Assembly (NCBI RefSeq): GCF_023555415.1
Contig: NZ_JAKRYL010000003.1
Coordinates: 124,001 to 188,000 of the forward strand
Length of the DNA stretch: 64,000 nt
DNA from: Halalkalibacter alkaliphilus
GTDB lineage: Bacteria > Bacillota > Bacilli > Bacillales > Bacillaceae_D
Reading direction: 5' to 3'
Shown: positions 18,491-26,057 of the stretch, one piece after another
Numbering within the stretch: position 1 is the stretch's first letter
How the letters are laid out: every line of letters starts with the position of its first letter
The notes under the pieces: generated by a model
What the model was told of the DNA's origin: nothing
What the model saw: the letters and a program-made list of their open reading frames with translations, nothing else
Databases searched by the model: none
Made by a program: the position numbers and the translations under genes

Positions 18491-19483
18491 ATGAAAATGA
18501 GCGATGTTGCCAAATTGGCAAATGTATCAGCTGCAACAGTTTCAAGGGTGCTAAGTCACCCGGATAAGGTTAGTGCAGAGACAAGACAAAGAGTTATGGA
18601 TGTCATAAATAAAGTTAATTACAAACCACATATTGTTGCAAGGCAATTTAGAACACAAGAAACGAAAATCATCTTAGTTGTTGTTCCTGATATTACGAGT
18701 GCCTTTTTTTCACAAGTATTAAGGGGGATTGAGCATATAGCTGTAAACAATGACTATCAAGTAATTTTAGGGGATACAGAAAACGATATTGAGAGAGAAA
18801 ATAGCTATATTAACCTATTACTTCAGAAACAAGTGGATGGAATGGTACTATTAACAGCTCGACTAGATAAAAGTAAACTAGAAGAACTAGCTAGTGAATT
18901 TCCATTAGTTCTCGCGTGTGAATATGTAGATGGGTTGAATGTTCCTACTGTATCAATCGACAATGTAAGTAGTGCTCGTAAAGCAACGGAACATTTAATT
19001 CAATTAGGTCACACAAAGATTGCTCATATTACAGGGCCTATTAGTGTTATCCTAAGTCGAGATAGGTTAAAAGGATATAAACAAGCGATGATTAGTAACG
19101 ATCTAGAGATCGATCCTGCATATATACAAGAGGGAGAAGTGAATTTTGAATCTAGTTATAATCAAACTTTAAAACTGTTGTCATTATCAACCCCACCTAC
19201 AGCTATATTTGTTTTTAATGATGAAATGGCTATGGGTACAATTAAGGCAGCTAAAGACAGTGGGTTAACTGTGCCAGATGATTTGGCAGTAGTAGGCTTT
19301 GATAATATAAAAATGTCAACGGTATTTGAACCTAATTTAACGACGATTGACCAACCGAAGTATGAAATTGGAAAAAAAGCGATGGAGTTATTGCTTAAAT
19401 TAATAAATGGTGAGCCGCTGAAAAAGAAGAAATTTGTTATGAAAGATGAATTGATAATAAGAGAGTCTAGCCGTATTGAGTAA
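18491..19483 (+). CDS. LacI-family transcriptional regulator, twin 1
   Basis: A 330-aa LacI/GalR repressor. The helix-turn-helix 'MSDVAKLANVSAATVSRVLSHP' (broken here as MSDVAKLANVS and AATVSRVL) and the hinge precede a sugar-binding-protein-like core with 'FFSQVLRGIEHIA', 'VSIDNVSSARKATEHLIQLGHTKIAHITGP' and 'VFNDEMAMGTIKAA'. I choose the ATG at 18491 because the twin at 20074 begins with the same MKMSDVAKLANVS. The frame is open to a GTG at 18473. The twin is about four-fifths identical across its length. The ligand is probably an inositol-pathway compound. Confidence 0.92.
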   Translation: MKMSDVAKLANVSAATVSRVLSHPDKVSAETRQRVMDVINKVNYKPHIVARQFRTQETKIILVVVPDITSAFFSQVLRGIEHIAVNNDYQVILGDTENDIERENSYINLLLQKQVDGMVLLTARLDKSKLEELASEFPLVLACEYVDGLNVPTVSIDNVSSARKATEHLIQLGHTKIAHITGPISVILSRDRLKGYKQAMISNDLEIDPAYIQEGEVNFESSYNQTLKLLSLSTPPTAIFVFNDEMAMGTIKAAKDSGLTVPDDLAVVGFDNIKMSTVFEPNLTTIDQPKYEIGKKAMELLLKLINGEPLKKKKFVMKDELIIRESSRIE

Positions 19484-19499
19484 ATAAATGAAAAAGTGT

Positions 19500-19546
19500 T
19501 CGGGGGTGTCTCAAAGGTCTGTTTTTGACCTTTGAGACACCCCCGA
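19500..19546 (+). terminator. Perfect 20-bp-stem hairpin after the first LacI gene
   Basis: The arms at 19500-19519 and 19527-19546 are fully complementary around a 7-nt loop, core GTGTCTCAAAGGTC / GACCTTTGAGACAC. No U-run follows. It is the most perfect copy of a hairpin family that recurs at 6784, 11104, 26005 and 60305. Confidence 0.75.
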
Positions 19547-19790
19547 AGCAATGAGCGGAGTCGCTACTCTTTTAAGAGCCGAGGCCACTGAAAAAGGTAC
19601 GGTTTTGACCTTTTTCAATGGCCTTTAAGCAATGAGCGGAACCGTTGCTTTGTCTTAAAGCCTGCTATGAGTGGTTTTCTCATAGCAGGCGCGCAACGTG
19701 TGGAGCCATTGCTGCTTCCTCGAATCCGCTAAAAAGGACTTTTTCAGTGGCTTCTTAAGAGCCTTGAGAGGAGCCATTGGCCAACTCTAT
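19500..19790 (+). repeat. Array of stem-loops with repeated AAGCAATGAGCGGA linkers
   Basis: Four stem-loops follow one another: 19500-19546, 19583-19623 (GGCCACTGAAAAAGGT / ACCTTTTTCAATGGCC), 19660-19690 (GCCTGCTATGAG / CTCATAGCAGGC), and a shorter one near 19727-19750 (GCTAAAAAGGACTTTTTCAGTGGC). The 14-mer AAGCAATGAGCGGA follows the first (19546-19559) and second (19627-19640) exactly 81 bp apart, with degenerate relatives (GTGTGGAGCCATTGC, GAGAGGAGCCATTGG) later. It fills most of the 590-bp gap between the twin regulators; 19800-20020 holds nothing else definite. Confidence 0.75.
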
Positions 19791-20020
19791 TCCCGACTTT
19801 TCTTTTCGTAAAGATTGTTGCTGTGAAGAAATGTGTTTTGTCCGTAGTGAAATGGAGCGCAAGGGAACGAACATGTGAAGGACACGTAACCCTATAAAAA
19901 CAACAAAGTATGCGAAAACAGCCATTTACAAAGAAAACTAAATAATATAAAATAAAATAAGAAGTATTTTCAAGTGCTTTTTTGTAAGCGAGACAAATAC
20001 TGATTTTTTTTGGAAGTTGG

Positions 20021-20034
20021 TGTAATCGTTTTCA
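20021..20034 (+). promoter_or_regulatory. Perfect cre-type operator before the second LacI gene
   Basis: TGTAATCGTTTTCA matches the cre consensus at all informative positions, 40 bp before the ATG at 20074. It is probably autoregulatory or a CcpA site. Confidence 0.65.
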
Positions 20035-20073
20035 GTTATAAACTTGAAATATGGGAGGTGAGTTTCTAAAAAT

Positions 20074-21096
20074 ATGAAGATGAGTGATGTAGCGAAACTA
20101 GCGAATGTGTCACCTGCAACAGTTTCAAGGGTACTTTGTCACCCAGAACTTGTGAGCAAAGAAACAAAACAAAAAGTCATGGATGTAATCAACGAGGTTA
20201 ATTACAAGCCTCATGCAGTTGCAAGGCAATTTAGGACGAAGGCAACGAAAATCATTCTTGTTGTTGTCCCGGATATTACAAGTGCCTTCTTCTCTGAAGT
20301 GCTTAGAGGTATAGAGCACGTTGCTGTTAGTTGTGGGTATCAAGTAATATTGGGAGATACTGAAAATAACATTGAAAGAGAAGCTGAATATATTAACCTA
20401 TTATATCAAAAACAAGCTGATGGAATGATTCTTTTAACTGCTCGTTTAGATAAGGATAAATTAGAGGAGCTATCTGAGCAGTACCCACTTGTGCTAGCCT
20501 GTGAATATATGGATGGTTTGAATGTTCCAACTGTTTCTATTGATAATATAAGTAGTGCAAGAAAGGCTACGGAACACTTGATTCAATTAGGCCATACTAG
20601 GATAGCTCATATTACAGGTCCAATAAATATTGTCCTTAGTCGAGACCGCTTAAGGGGTTACAAGCAAGCGATGATTAGCCATGATTTAGAAATTGATTCA
20701 GCATATATTCAGGAAGGGGATCAAACCTTTGATTCTGGGTATAATCAAATGCTGAAGCTATTGGCACTAGAAACCCCGCCTACTGCAGTCTTTGTTTTCA
20801 ACGATGATATGGCAATGGGTGTAATAAAGGCAGTAAAGGACTGTCACCTAAATGTACCTGAAGATATTGCTGTTGTTGGTTTTGACCATATAAAAATGTC
20901 ATCAATACATGAACCGAACCTAACGACGGTTGCTCAACCAAAGTATGAAATAGGGAAAAAAGCGATGGAGTTATTATTAAAACAAATAAATAGTGAGCAA
21001 ATGCACAAAAAGAAAATAGTAATGAAGGATGAACTAATTATTGGAGATTCCTGTGGATCGAAATCCAATGCTCTAAAGGCTCTAGAAAGAATTTAG
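20074..21096 (+). CDS. LacI-family transcriptional regulator, twin 2
   Basis: A 340-aa LacI/GalR repressor, a recent duplicate of the 330-aa protein at 18491. The DNA-recognition helix 'ATVSRVL' and most of the ligand-binding core are the same ('ARKATEHLIQLGHT', 'IAHITGP', 'NDDMAMGVIKAVKD'). It has a short extra C-terminal tail. ATG at 20074 follows GGGAGGTGAG. The recognition helices look identical, so both twins probably bind the same operators and differ in ligand or in expression. A site TGAAATCGATTGCA starts 11 bp after its stop. Confidence 0.92.
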   Translation: MKMSDVAKLANVSPATVSRVLCHPELVSKETKQKVMDVINEVNYKPHAVARQFRTKATKIILVVVPDITSAFFSEVLRGIEHVAVSCGYQVILGDTENNIEREAEYINLLYQKQADGMILLTARLDKDKLEELSEQYPLVLACEYMDGLNVPTVSIDNISSARKATEHLIQLGHTRIAHITGPINIVLSRDRLRGYKQAMISHDLEIDSAYIQEGDQTFDSGYNQMLKLLALETPPTAVFVFNDDMAMGVIKAVKDCHLNVPEDIAVVGFDHIKMSSIHEPNLTTVAQPKYEIGKKAMELLLKQINSEQMHKKKIVMKDELIIGDSCGSKSNALKALERI

Positions 21097-21107
21097 TAGT
21101 GAAGGGC

Positions 21108-21121
21108 TGAAATCGATTGCA
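21108..21121 (+). promoter_or_regulatory. Operator between the second LacI gene and iolA
   Basis: TGAAATCGATTGCA, identical to the site at 11319-11332. It lies just after the LacI stop and 500 bp upstream of iolA. Confidence 0.6.
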
Positions 21122-21621
21122 GTGTTTTTGGCAAGCTCAACTTAATTATTCATTTGAAAATAGGAATTCTTTCTATGAAAAAACTTCACTTAAATTTGTT
21201 GTTCTCTGTAGGATTCCGATTGAAAAAATATTGAAAAACTCAATGTTATCAAGGGATATCATGATAAAAATTAACATTAAAAAAAGTGAAAAAAAACTAG
21301 AAAAAGCATTTACAAAAAAAACTGAATGCTATACAATAAGAATTGTAAGAGGAAGTCAAAACTAATTTAGATGTAATCGATTTCAGTATATTACAGTTTT
21401 GCTTCTACTAAATGTAAACGGTCTCGGTTGTGGGCGGGTACAGATCCAGTGGATTCTAGAAACCTAAAATTTAGTAGAGTCTCTGGGGAGAAGGAGTAGT
21501 GCTACCTATTTTGAAAAGGATTTCATTGTGAGATAGGATGATGTTAGCTATATAGGTCCTGTTCCATTTAAAAGGTAGCAAAGAAAAATTATAGAAGCAA
21601 ATATTGAGAGGAGTAATCACT
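21122..21621 (+). promoter_or_regulatory. iolA: iolA upstream region
   Basis: About 500 bp without a convincing gene. An 82-codon frame from 21117 is Lys/Asn-rich, has no ribosome binding site, and overlaps an operator, so I leave it out. Operators lie at 21108, 21372 and (weaker, TGTAAACGGTCTCG, 13/14) 21413-21426. No clear -35/-10 pair is visible. Confidence 0.4.
21372..21385 (+). promoter_or_regulatory. Perfect cre-type operator upstream of iolA
   Basis: TGTAATCGATTTCA matches the cre consensus fully and differs from the palindrome before iolB (TGAAATCGATTTCA) at one position. Confidence 0.65.
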
Positions 21622-23082
21622 ATGTCAAATGCAGTAACTGTACAAAATCTTAAAAACTATATTGGAGGTCAATGGGTAGAATCAACTTCTGGAAAAACAG
21701 ATGCGGTTCCAAACCCAGCTACAGGTGAAATTATTGCACATGTACCGATCTCAAGTCGTGAAGATGTAGATCAAGCAGTAGAAAACGCAGCAGCAGCATT
21801 TAAAAAATGGAGCAAAACAGCTGTACCTCGTAGAGCTCGTATTCTATTTAAATACCAACAATTATTAGTAGAGAACTGGGAAGAGTTAGCTCGTCTAGTA
21901 ACATTAGAAAATGGAAAGAGCTACAGTGAAGCATACGGCGAAGTTCAACGTGGAATTGAGTGTGTTGAGTTTGCAGCAGGAGCTCCTTCATTGATGATGG
22001 GTAAGCAATTACCAGATATCGCTACAGGAGTTGAGTCAGGTATGTACCGTTACCCAATCGGAGTAATCGGTGGAATTACACCATTTAACTTCCCGATGAT
22101 GGTACCATGCTGGATGTTCCCGCTTGCAATTGCATGCGGTAACACGTTTGTATTAAAGCCATCTGAGCGTACACCATTACTTGCGAATCGCTTAGCTGAA
22201 TTATTTACAGAAGCTGGACTTCCTGAAGGTGTATTAAACATCGTACATGGTGCACATGACGTGGTTAACGGACTTCTTGAGCACCCAACAGTAAAAGCAA
22301 TTTCATTCGTAGGATCTCAACCGGTTGCGGAATACGTATACAAAACAGCGTCTGCTCATGGTAAGCGTGTTCAAGCGTTAGCTGGTGCGAAAAACCACTC
22401 AATCGTTATGCCGGATGCGAATTTAGATGGTGCAGTTAACCAAATTATGAATGCAGCGTATGGTTCAGCAGGTGAAAGATGTATGGCAGCTGCAGTTGTA
22501 GTAACTGTTGGTGATGTAGCAGAGCCATTCATGGAAAAATTAGTTGAAGAAGTTGATAAGATTACAATCGGTAATGGAATGGAAGAAGGAATATTCCTTG
22601 GCCCGGTTATCCGTGACTCTCATAAAGCAAAAACTGAGCAATACATTGAGCTTGGTGAAAAAGAAGGTGCTACTTTAGTTCGTGATGGACGTAAAGATGC
22701 AGCGAGTTCAGGTGCTGGATACTTCGTTGGACCGACAATTTTTGATCATGTAAATACAGAAATGACTATTTGGAAAGAAGAAATCTTTGCTCCTGTTCTA
22801 TCAGTCGTACGTGTGAACACACTGGAAGAAGCAATTGAGTTAACAAACCAATCAGAATTTGCAAATGGAGCGTGTATTTATACAGATAGCGGAAGTGCTG
22901 TTCGTCAATTCCGCGAAGACATCGACGCGGGTATGCTTGGAGTAAACTTAGGTGTTCCAGCTCCAATGGCGTTCTTCCCATTCTCTGGTTACAAAAAATC
23001 GTTCTATGGTGATTTACATGCAAATGGTACAGATGGGGTTGAATTCTATACACGTAAGAAAATGCTAACGACTCGTTGGTAA
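21622..23082 (+). CDS. iolA: Methylmalonate/malonate-semialdehyde dehydrogenase (CoA-acylating)
   Basis: A 486-aa aldehyde dehydrogenase (B. subtilis IolA is 487 aa) that converts malonate semialdehyde from the IolJ reaction to acetyl-CoA and CO2. Family marks are '[20 protein letters not shown]', 'KPSERTP', '[13 protein letters not shown]' and the catalytic Cys in '[10 protein letters not shown]'. The last is the CoA-dependent-subfamily version. I use the ATG at 21622, after GAGAGGAGTAATCACT; an in-frame TTG at 21604 overlaps that site. It is separated from the iolBCDEJ block by the three regulators but carries the same operators. Confidence 0.94.
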   Translation: MSNAVTVQNLKNYIGGQWVESTSGKTDAVPNPATGEIIAHVPISSREDVDQAVENAAAAFKKWSKTAVPRRARILFKYQQLLVENWEELARLVTLENGKSYSEAYGEVQRGIECVEFAAGAPSLMMGKQLPDIATGVESGMYRYPIGVIGGITPFNFPMMVPCWMFPLAIACGNTFVLKPSERTPLLANRLAELFTEAGLPEGVLNIVHGAHDVVNGLLEHPTVKAISFVGSQPVAEYVYKTASAHGKRVQALAGAKNHSIVMPDANLDGAVNQIMNAAYGSAGERCMAAAVVVTVGDVAEPFMEKLVEEVDKITIGNGMEEGIFLGPVIRDSHKAKTEQYIELGEKEGATLVRDGRKDAASSGAGYFVGPTIFDHVNTEMTIWKEEIFAPVLSVVRVNTLEEAIELTNQSEFANGACIYTDSGSAVRQFREDIDAGMLGVNLGVPAPMAFFPFSGYKKSFYGDLHANGTDGVEFYTRKKMLTTRW

Positions 23083-23090
23083 TTAAATGG

Positions 23091-23125
23091 AGGTACTAAG
23101 CATGGATGCTTAGTACCTTTCCTTT
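23091..23125 (+). terminator. Terminator after iolA
   Basis: AGGTACTAAGCAT (23091-23103) and ATGCTTAGTACCT (23106-23118) form a perfect stem followed by TTCCTTTTT. It separates iolA from the MFS gene. Confidence 0.82.
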
Positions 23126-23144
23126 TTAAAAATGGAGTGATAAA

Positions 23145-24341
23145 TTGAGTACTCATATTTCAAACAAAGAGAAATATATCTTTTTGCTTGTTTCATTTAT
23201 GATTTGGTTTCCGCATTTTATCTACCTTCCAATATTGTCCCCCTATATGGAATCAATGGGTGGGACATATGTCTTTATTGGAATTGTGTTAAGTAGCTAT
23301 GGTCTAATGCAATTTCTATTCAGGCTACCTATAGGAATAAGTTCAGATTTATTAAAGATACGTAAACCGTTTATCATTTTAGGCTTATTAATAAGTACTG
23401 TTAGTTGTTTTATATTTGCACTAACGGATAGTTTAGGTTGGATACTTTTCGCTCGTTCTTTAGCAGGATTATCGGTGGCAACATGGGTGGTGTTTGCCGT
23501 TTTATACTCTATTTATTTTGCTGATCGTGAAGTTCATCGAGCGATGAGCAGTATTTCCTTTGTGGTTGTGTTAGCTCAACTGTTAGGTATGATTTTTAGT
23601 GGCTATGTCGTTAACGCGTGGGGCTGGCATGCTCCATTTTGGATAGGTGGAATAGTTGGATTGATAGGAATAGCACTCGCCTTCTTTATCTATGAACCGA
23701 AAGAGGGTGTACCGAAAGCTCCGGTAAGACTGCAGGATCTTACATCCGTTATGAGAGAACCACAACTTTTAAAGATCTCATTACTATCAATTTTAGCTCA
23801 TAGCATTATTTTTACAACCATGTTTGGATTCATTCCCACGTATGTTACGAGCATTGGATTAGAGGCAAAGGACATTAGTTTAATTGTTTTTGCTTTTATG
23901 ATCCCTCATGCTTTAGCTACCCTTTATTTAGGGAAATTAGTTGTACCACGATTTGGGAAATGGAGATCATTAAAATATGCATTTTTAGTAACAGCGTTAT
24001 TTACTTTGATAACTCCTTTTGTTGAGTCGAAATGGTTACTTATCGTCGTGCAAGGAGTTAATGGCTTTGCACTTGGAGTATTGTTTCCGTTGTTATTAGG
24101 GATGTCAATTGAATCAATATCTCATGGTAAAAGAGCAACTGCTATGGGTGTATATCAGGCTGTGTACGCAATTGGGATGTTTTTAGGTCCATTTTTAGCA
24201 GGTATCTTGAATTCTAGTTTTGGCATTGCTACTGGCTTTTACTTTGCTGGAATGTTAGGTTTAATTGCGAGTGGTTTAATTGTTGTATGGGGAAGGAAAA
24301 GGTCCCAAAAACAAGTGGGAAAATATCAAATAAGCAGTTAA
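23145..24341 (+). CDS. MFS transporter
   Basis: A 398-aa major-facilitator protein with 12 predicted membrane segments. The loop 2-3 motif appears as 'RLPIGISSDLLKIRKP', and a long central loop near residues 185-205 divides the two halves. The start is TTG at 23145, 5 bp after GGAGTG; no ATG fits. It lies just after iolA but behind a strong terminator and without the iol operators, so a link to inositol is weak. The substrate is unknown; the fold resembles sugar/drug exporters of the YfkF-like group. Confidence 0.85.
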   Translation: MSTHISNKEKYIFLLVSFMIWFPHFIYLPILSPYMESMGGTYVFIGIVLSSYGLMQFLFRLPIGISSDLLKIRKPFIILGLLISTVSCFIFALTDSLGWILFARSLAGLSVATWVVFAVLYSIYFADREVHRAMSSISFVVVLAQLLGMIFSGYVVNAWGWHAPFWIGGIVGLIGIALAFFIYEPKEGVPKAPVRLQDLTSVMREPQLLKISLLSILAHSIIFTTMFGFIPTYVTSIGLEAKDISLIVFAFMIPHALATLYLGKLVVPRFGKWRSLKYAFLVTALFTLITPFVESKWLLIVVQGVNGFALGVLFPLLLGMSIESISHGKRATAMGVYQAVYAIGMFLGPFLAGILNSSFGIATGFYFAGMLGLIASGLIVVWGRKRSQKQVGKYQISS

Positions 24342-24360
24342 TCTTTTCATTATCTAAGGA

Positions 24361-24399
24361 GAAACTGGTCGCATCAAAAATGCAGCCGGTTTCTTTCTT
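24361..24399 (+). terminator. Terminator after the MFS gene
   Basis: GAAACTGGTCGCAT (24361-24374) pairs with ATGCAGCCGGTTTC (24380-24393) with two G-U pairs and one mismatch, followed by TTTCTTG. Confidence 0.7.
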
Positions 24400-24411
24400 G
24401 TTTATACTTTT

Positions 24412-24427
24412 TGTGATACACATCACA
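24412..24427 (+). promoter_or_regulatory. Fnr/CRP-type box upstream of hpf
   Basis: TGTGATACACATCACA fits TGTGA-N6-TCACA exactly, the B. subtilis Fnr consensus. A TATGAT -10 lies at 24449-24454 with no recognisable -35. The predicted start near 24461 puts the box centre at -41.5, the standard class II activator position. Confidence 0.65.
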
Positions 24428-24511
24428 GCAGAAATATCAGACTATTAGTATGATAAAAGCATAGAAAGAAAGATCTTCTATTTAGAAAACGGATTCAGGA
24501 GGAGATTACTA

Positions 24512-25069
24512 ATGAGATTTAACATTCGTGGTGAAAATGTAGAAGTAACAGTAGCCTTAAGAGATTATATTATAAAAAAAGTAGATAAGTTAGAAAAATA
24601 CTTTGACGAAATTATTTTAACAGAAGTTCAAGTAAAGTTAAAAGTATATGAAAAAGATACCAAAGTAGAAATTACTATCCCTTTAAAATCTTTAGTCCTT
24701 CGTGCAGAAGAGCAACATGAGAATATGTATGCTGCTATTGACTTAATTGTCGATAAATTAGAACGTCAAGTTCGTAAATATAAAACGAAAGTAAATCGTA
24801 AACCTCGTCAGGTAAAAGCTATTAGCAAGAGTGAAGCGAATGCAGTTCAACTGCTCGAGCCAGAAGTGGAAACTTTTGACCAAGTAGAAATGTTTCAAGT
24901 TGTAAGAACCAAACGCTTTAATTTAAAACCTATGGATATAGAAGAAGCAATTTTACAAATGAATATGCTAGGGCATCAGTTCTTTGTTTTTACAGAAGCA
25001 GAAACATTAGAAACGAATATTGTTTACCAAAGAAATGATGGAAAGTACGCTGTAATTGAGATTGACTGA
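24512..25069 (+). CDS. hpf: Long-form ribosome hibernation promotion factor
   Basis: A 185-aa long HPF (YvyD/RaiA type) that pairs 70S ribosomes into inactive 100S dimers under stress. The N-terminal ribosome-binding domain (about 1-100) has 'MRFNIRGENVEVTVALRDYI' and the basic 'RQVRKYKTKVNRK'. A linker and a C-terminal dimerisation domain (about 125-185) follow with 'KRFNLKPMDIEEAILQM', 'LGHQFFVF' and 'YQRNDGKYAVIE' blocks. ATG at 24512 follows CAGGAGGAG. An Fnr-like box sits upstream, unlike the SigB/SigH control known in B. subtilis. Confidence 0.95.
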   Translation: MRFNIRGENVEVTVALRDYIIKKVDKLEKYFDEIILTEVQVKLKVYEKDTKVEITIPLKSLVLRAEEQHENMYAAIDLIVDKLERQVRKYKTKVNRKPRQVKAISKSEANAVQLLEPEVETFDQVEMFQVVRTKRFNLKPMDIEEAILQMNMLGHQFFVFTEAETLETNIVYQRNDGKYAVIEID

Positions 25070-25086
25070 TATTAAACAATTAGAAG

Positions 25087-25121
25087 AAAAGCACCTTGAG
25101 ATTAAAATCAAGGTGCTTTTT
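25087..25121 (+). terminator. Bidirectional terminator after hpf
   Basis: AAAAGCACCTTGA (25087-25099) pairs with TCAAGGTGCTTTT (25108-25120), followed by T. It is A-rich on the left arm, so it can also serve the convergent spore-protein gene. Confidence 0.85.
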
Positions 25122-25148
25122 ACAGTGGAGGCAAGGAGAATTTTATTT

Positions 25149-25352
25149 TTAGAATCTAGAGCCTTGCATTTGCTGTTCGGCCATTTGAACTAAACGTTTC
25201 GTAATTTCTCCTCCAACGGAACCGTTAGCACGAGCCGTTGAATCCGCTCCTAGCTGTACTCCAAATTCTTGAGCAATTTCAAGTTTCATTTGATCAAGTG
25301 CTTCTTCTACTCCTGGAACTAAAAGGTTGTTGCTGCTGTTGTTTTGTGTCAT
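25149..25352 (-). CDS. Alpha/beta-type small acid-soluble spore protein
   Basis: A 67-aa SASP that coats and protects spore DNA. It begins '[14 protein letters not shown]' and carries the germination-protease site region '[12 protein letters not shown]' and the DNA-binding C-terminal segment '[21 protein letters not shown]'. ATG at 25352 follows AAAGAGGTGATTAGAT. A SigG-type promoter is recognisable just upstream (25383-25412). It is direct evidence that the host forms endospores. Confidence 0.96.
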   Translation of the reverse strand: MTQNNSSNNLLVPGVEEALDQMKLEIAQEFGVQLGADSTARANGSVGGEITKRLVQMAEQQMQGSRF

Positions 25353-25382
25353 ATCTAATCACCTCTTTATTAGTTTCGAGCT

Positions 25383-25412
25383 TAGTATATGAGCCACCTT
25401 AAATATTATACA
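25383..25412 (-). promoter_or_regulatory. SigG-type forespore promoter for the SASP gene
   Basis: On the minus strand, TGTATA (-35, 25412-25407), a 17-bp spacer and TATACTA (-10, 25389-25383) fit the SigG pattern TGAATA-N17-CATACTA with one mismatch in each box. Confidence 0.65.
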
Positions 25413-25602
25413 TAAGTTAAACATAGATTATATTTTACTGAAATAAAAGAACATTTTTTATCTTCATTTTACAAGAAATCATAAAACATTTTAAATCGAT
25501 CGATGGTTGTGCACATCTTAGTAGAAAAACGTGATAAGATAGAGATGGACATTAAGTATGAAAAAACAGTATACATAAACTTTAAATTAAGGAGGGAATA
25601 CA

Positions 25603-25992
25603 TTGTCACTATTACGAACAATTACTGGTATTTGGAAAAGTCATGAAGAAACTGGCGAGAAACCAAAATTAGAAGGGTTAAATACACGTTACTATAAAAA
25701 GAGCCGTGAAGCTATGATTGACTATGTACATAAGATTGTAAATAATAACAAGTTGCCGAATTGGCAAGTTACAAATGTTGATGAAGAACGTGGAGAAGTC
25801 GTTTTAGAAAAGAAAGGTGTATCATCAAGCGTTATGGTTATCACCGTATTTAAAATTACACCAATAAAATCAGCTGTAGATGTATACTGTTCTAAACAAG
25901 GGGCTTTTGGGGATTTGGGAAGTAGTTATAAAAATATACTCGCATTTTTTAAAGCGCTTCATACAGAGGTGCAGCCAGAAGATCAGCGGTAA
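25603..25992 (+). CDS. Conserved hypothetical protein, possibly DUF1499-like
   Basis: A 129-aa soluble protein without signal peptide or membrane segment; function unknown. The middle 'WQVTNVDEERGEVVLEKKG' and the end 'VDVYCSKQGAFGDLGSSYKNILAFFKAL' resemble the C-terminal pattern of DUF1499 proteins (a hydrophobic strand, then a DLG turn and a helix). I cannot confirm the family. The start is TTG at 25603, after AAGGAGGGAATACA. It stands alone, convergent with the MATE gene across a shared terminator. Confidence 0.7.
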   Translation: MSLLRTITGIWKSHEETGEKPKLEGLNTRYYKKSREAMIDYVHKIVNNNKLPNWQVTNVDEERGEVVLEKKGVSSSVMVITVFKITPIKSAVDVYCSKQGAFGDLGSSYKNILAFFKALHTEVQPEDQR

Positions 25993-26004
25993 AAAAGTAA
26001 GGAA

Positions 26005-26057
26005 GGGGTGTTTCAAAAGGTCTGTTTATTGATCTTTTGAGACATCCCCTTTTTTTA
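26005..26057 (+). terminator. Terminator between the hypothetical gene and the MATE gene
   Basis: GGGGTGTTTCAAAAGGTC pairs with GATCTTTTGAGACATCCCC (ends 26049), followed by seven T. Another member of the TGTCTCAAAAGGTC hairpin family. Confidence 0.85.

Noticed and set aside
19500-19790. CRISPR or tRNA-like cluster
   Set aside because: The hairpins differ in sequence, have no regular repeat-spacer pattern, and none folds as a cloverleaf.
21117-21365. 82-codon frame between the second LacI gene and iolA
   Set aside because: No ribosome binding site, Lys/Asn-rich low-complexity product, and its start overlaps an operator.
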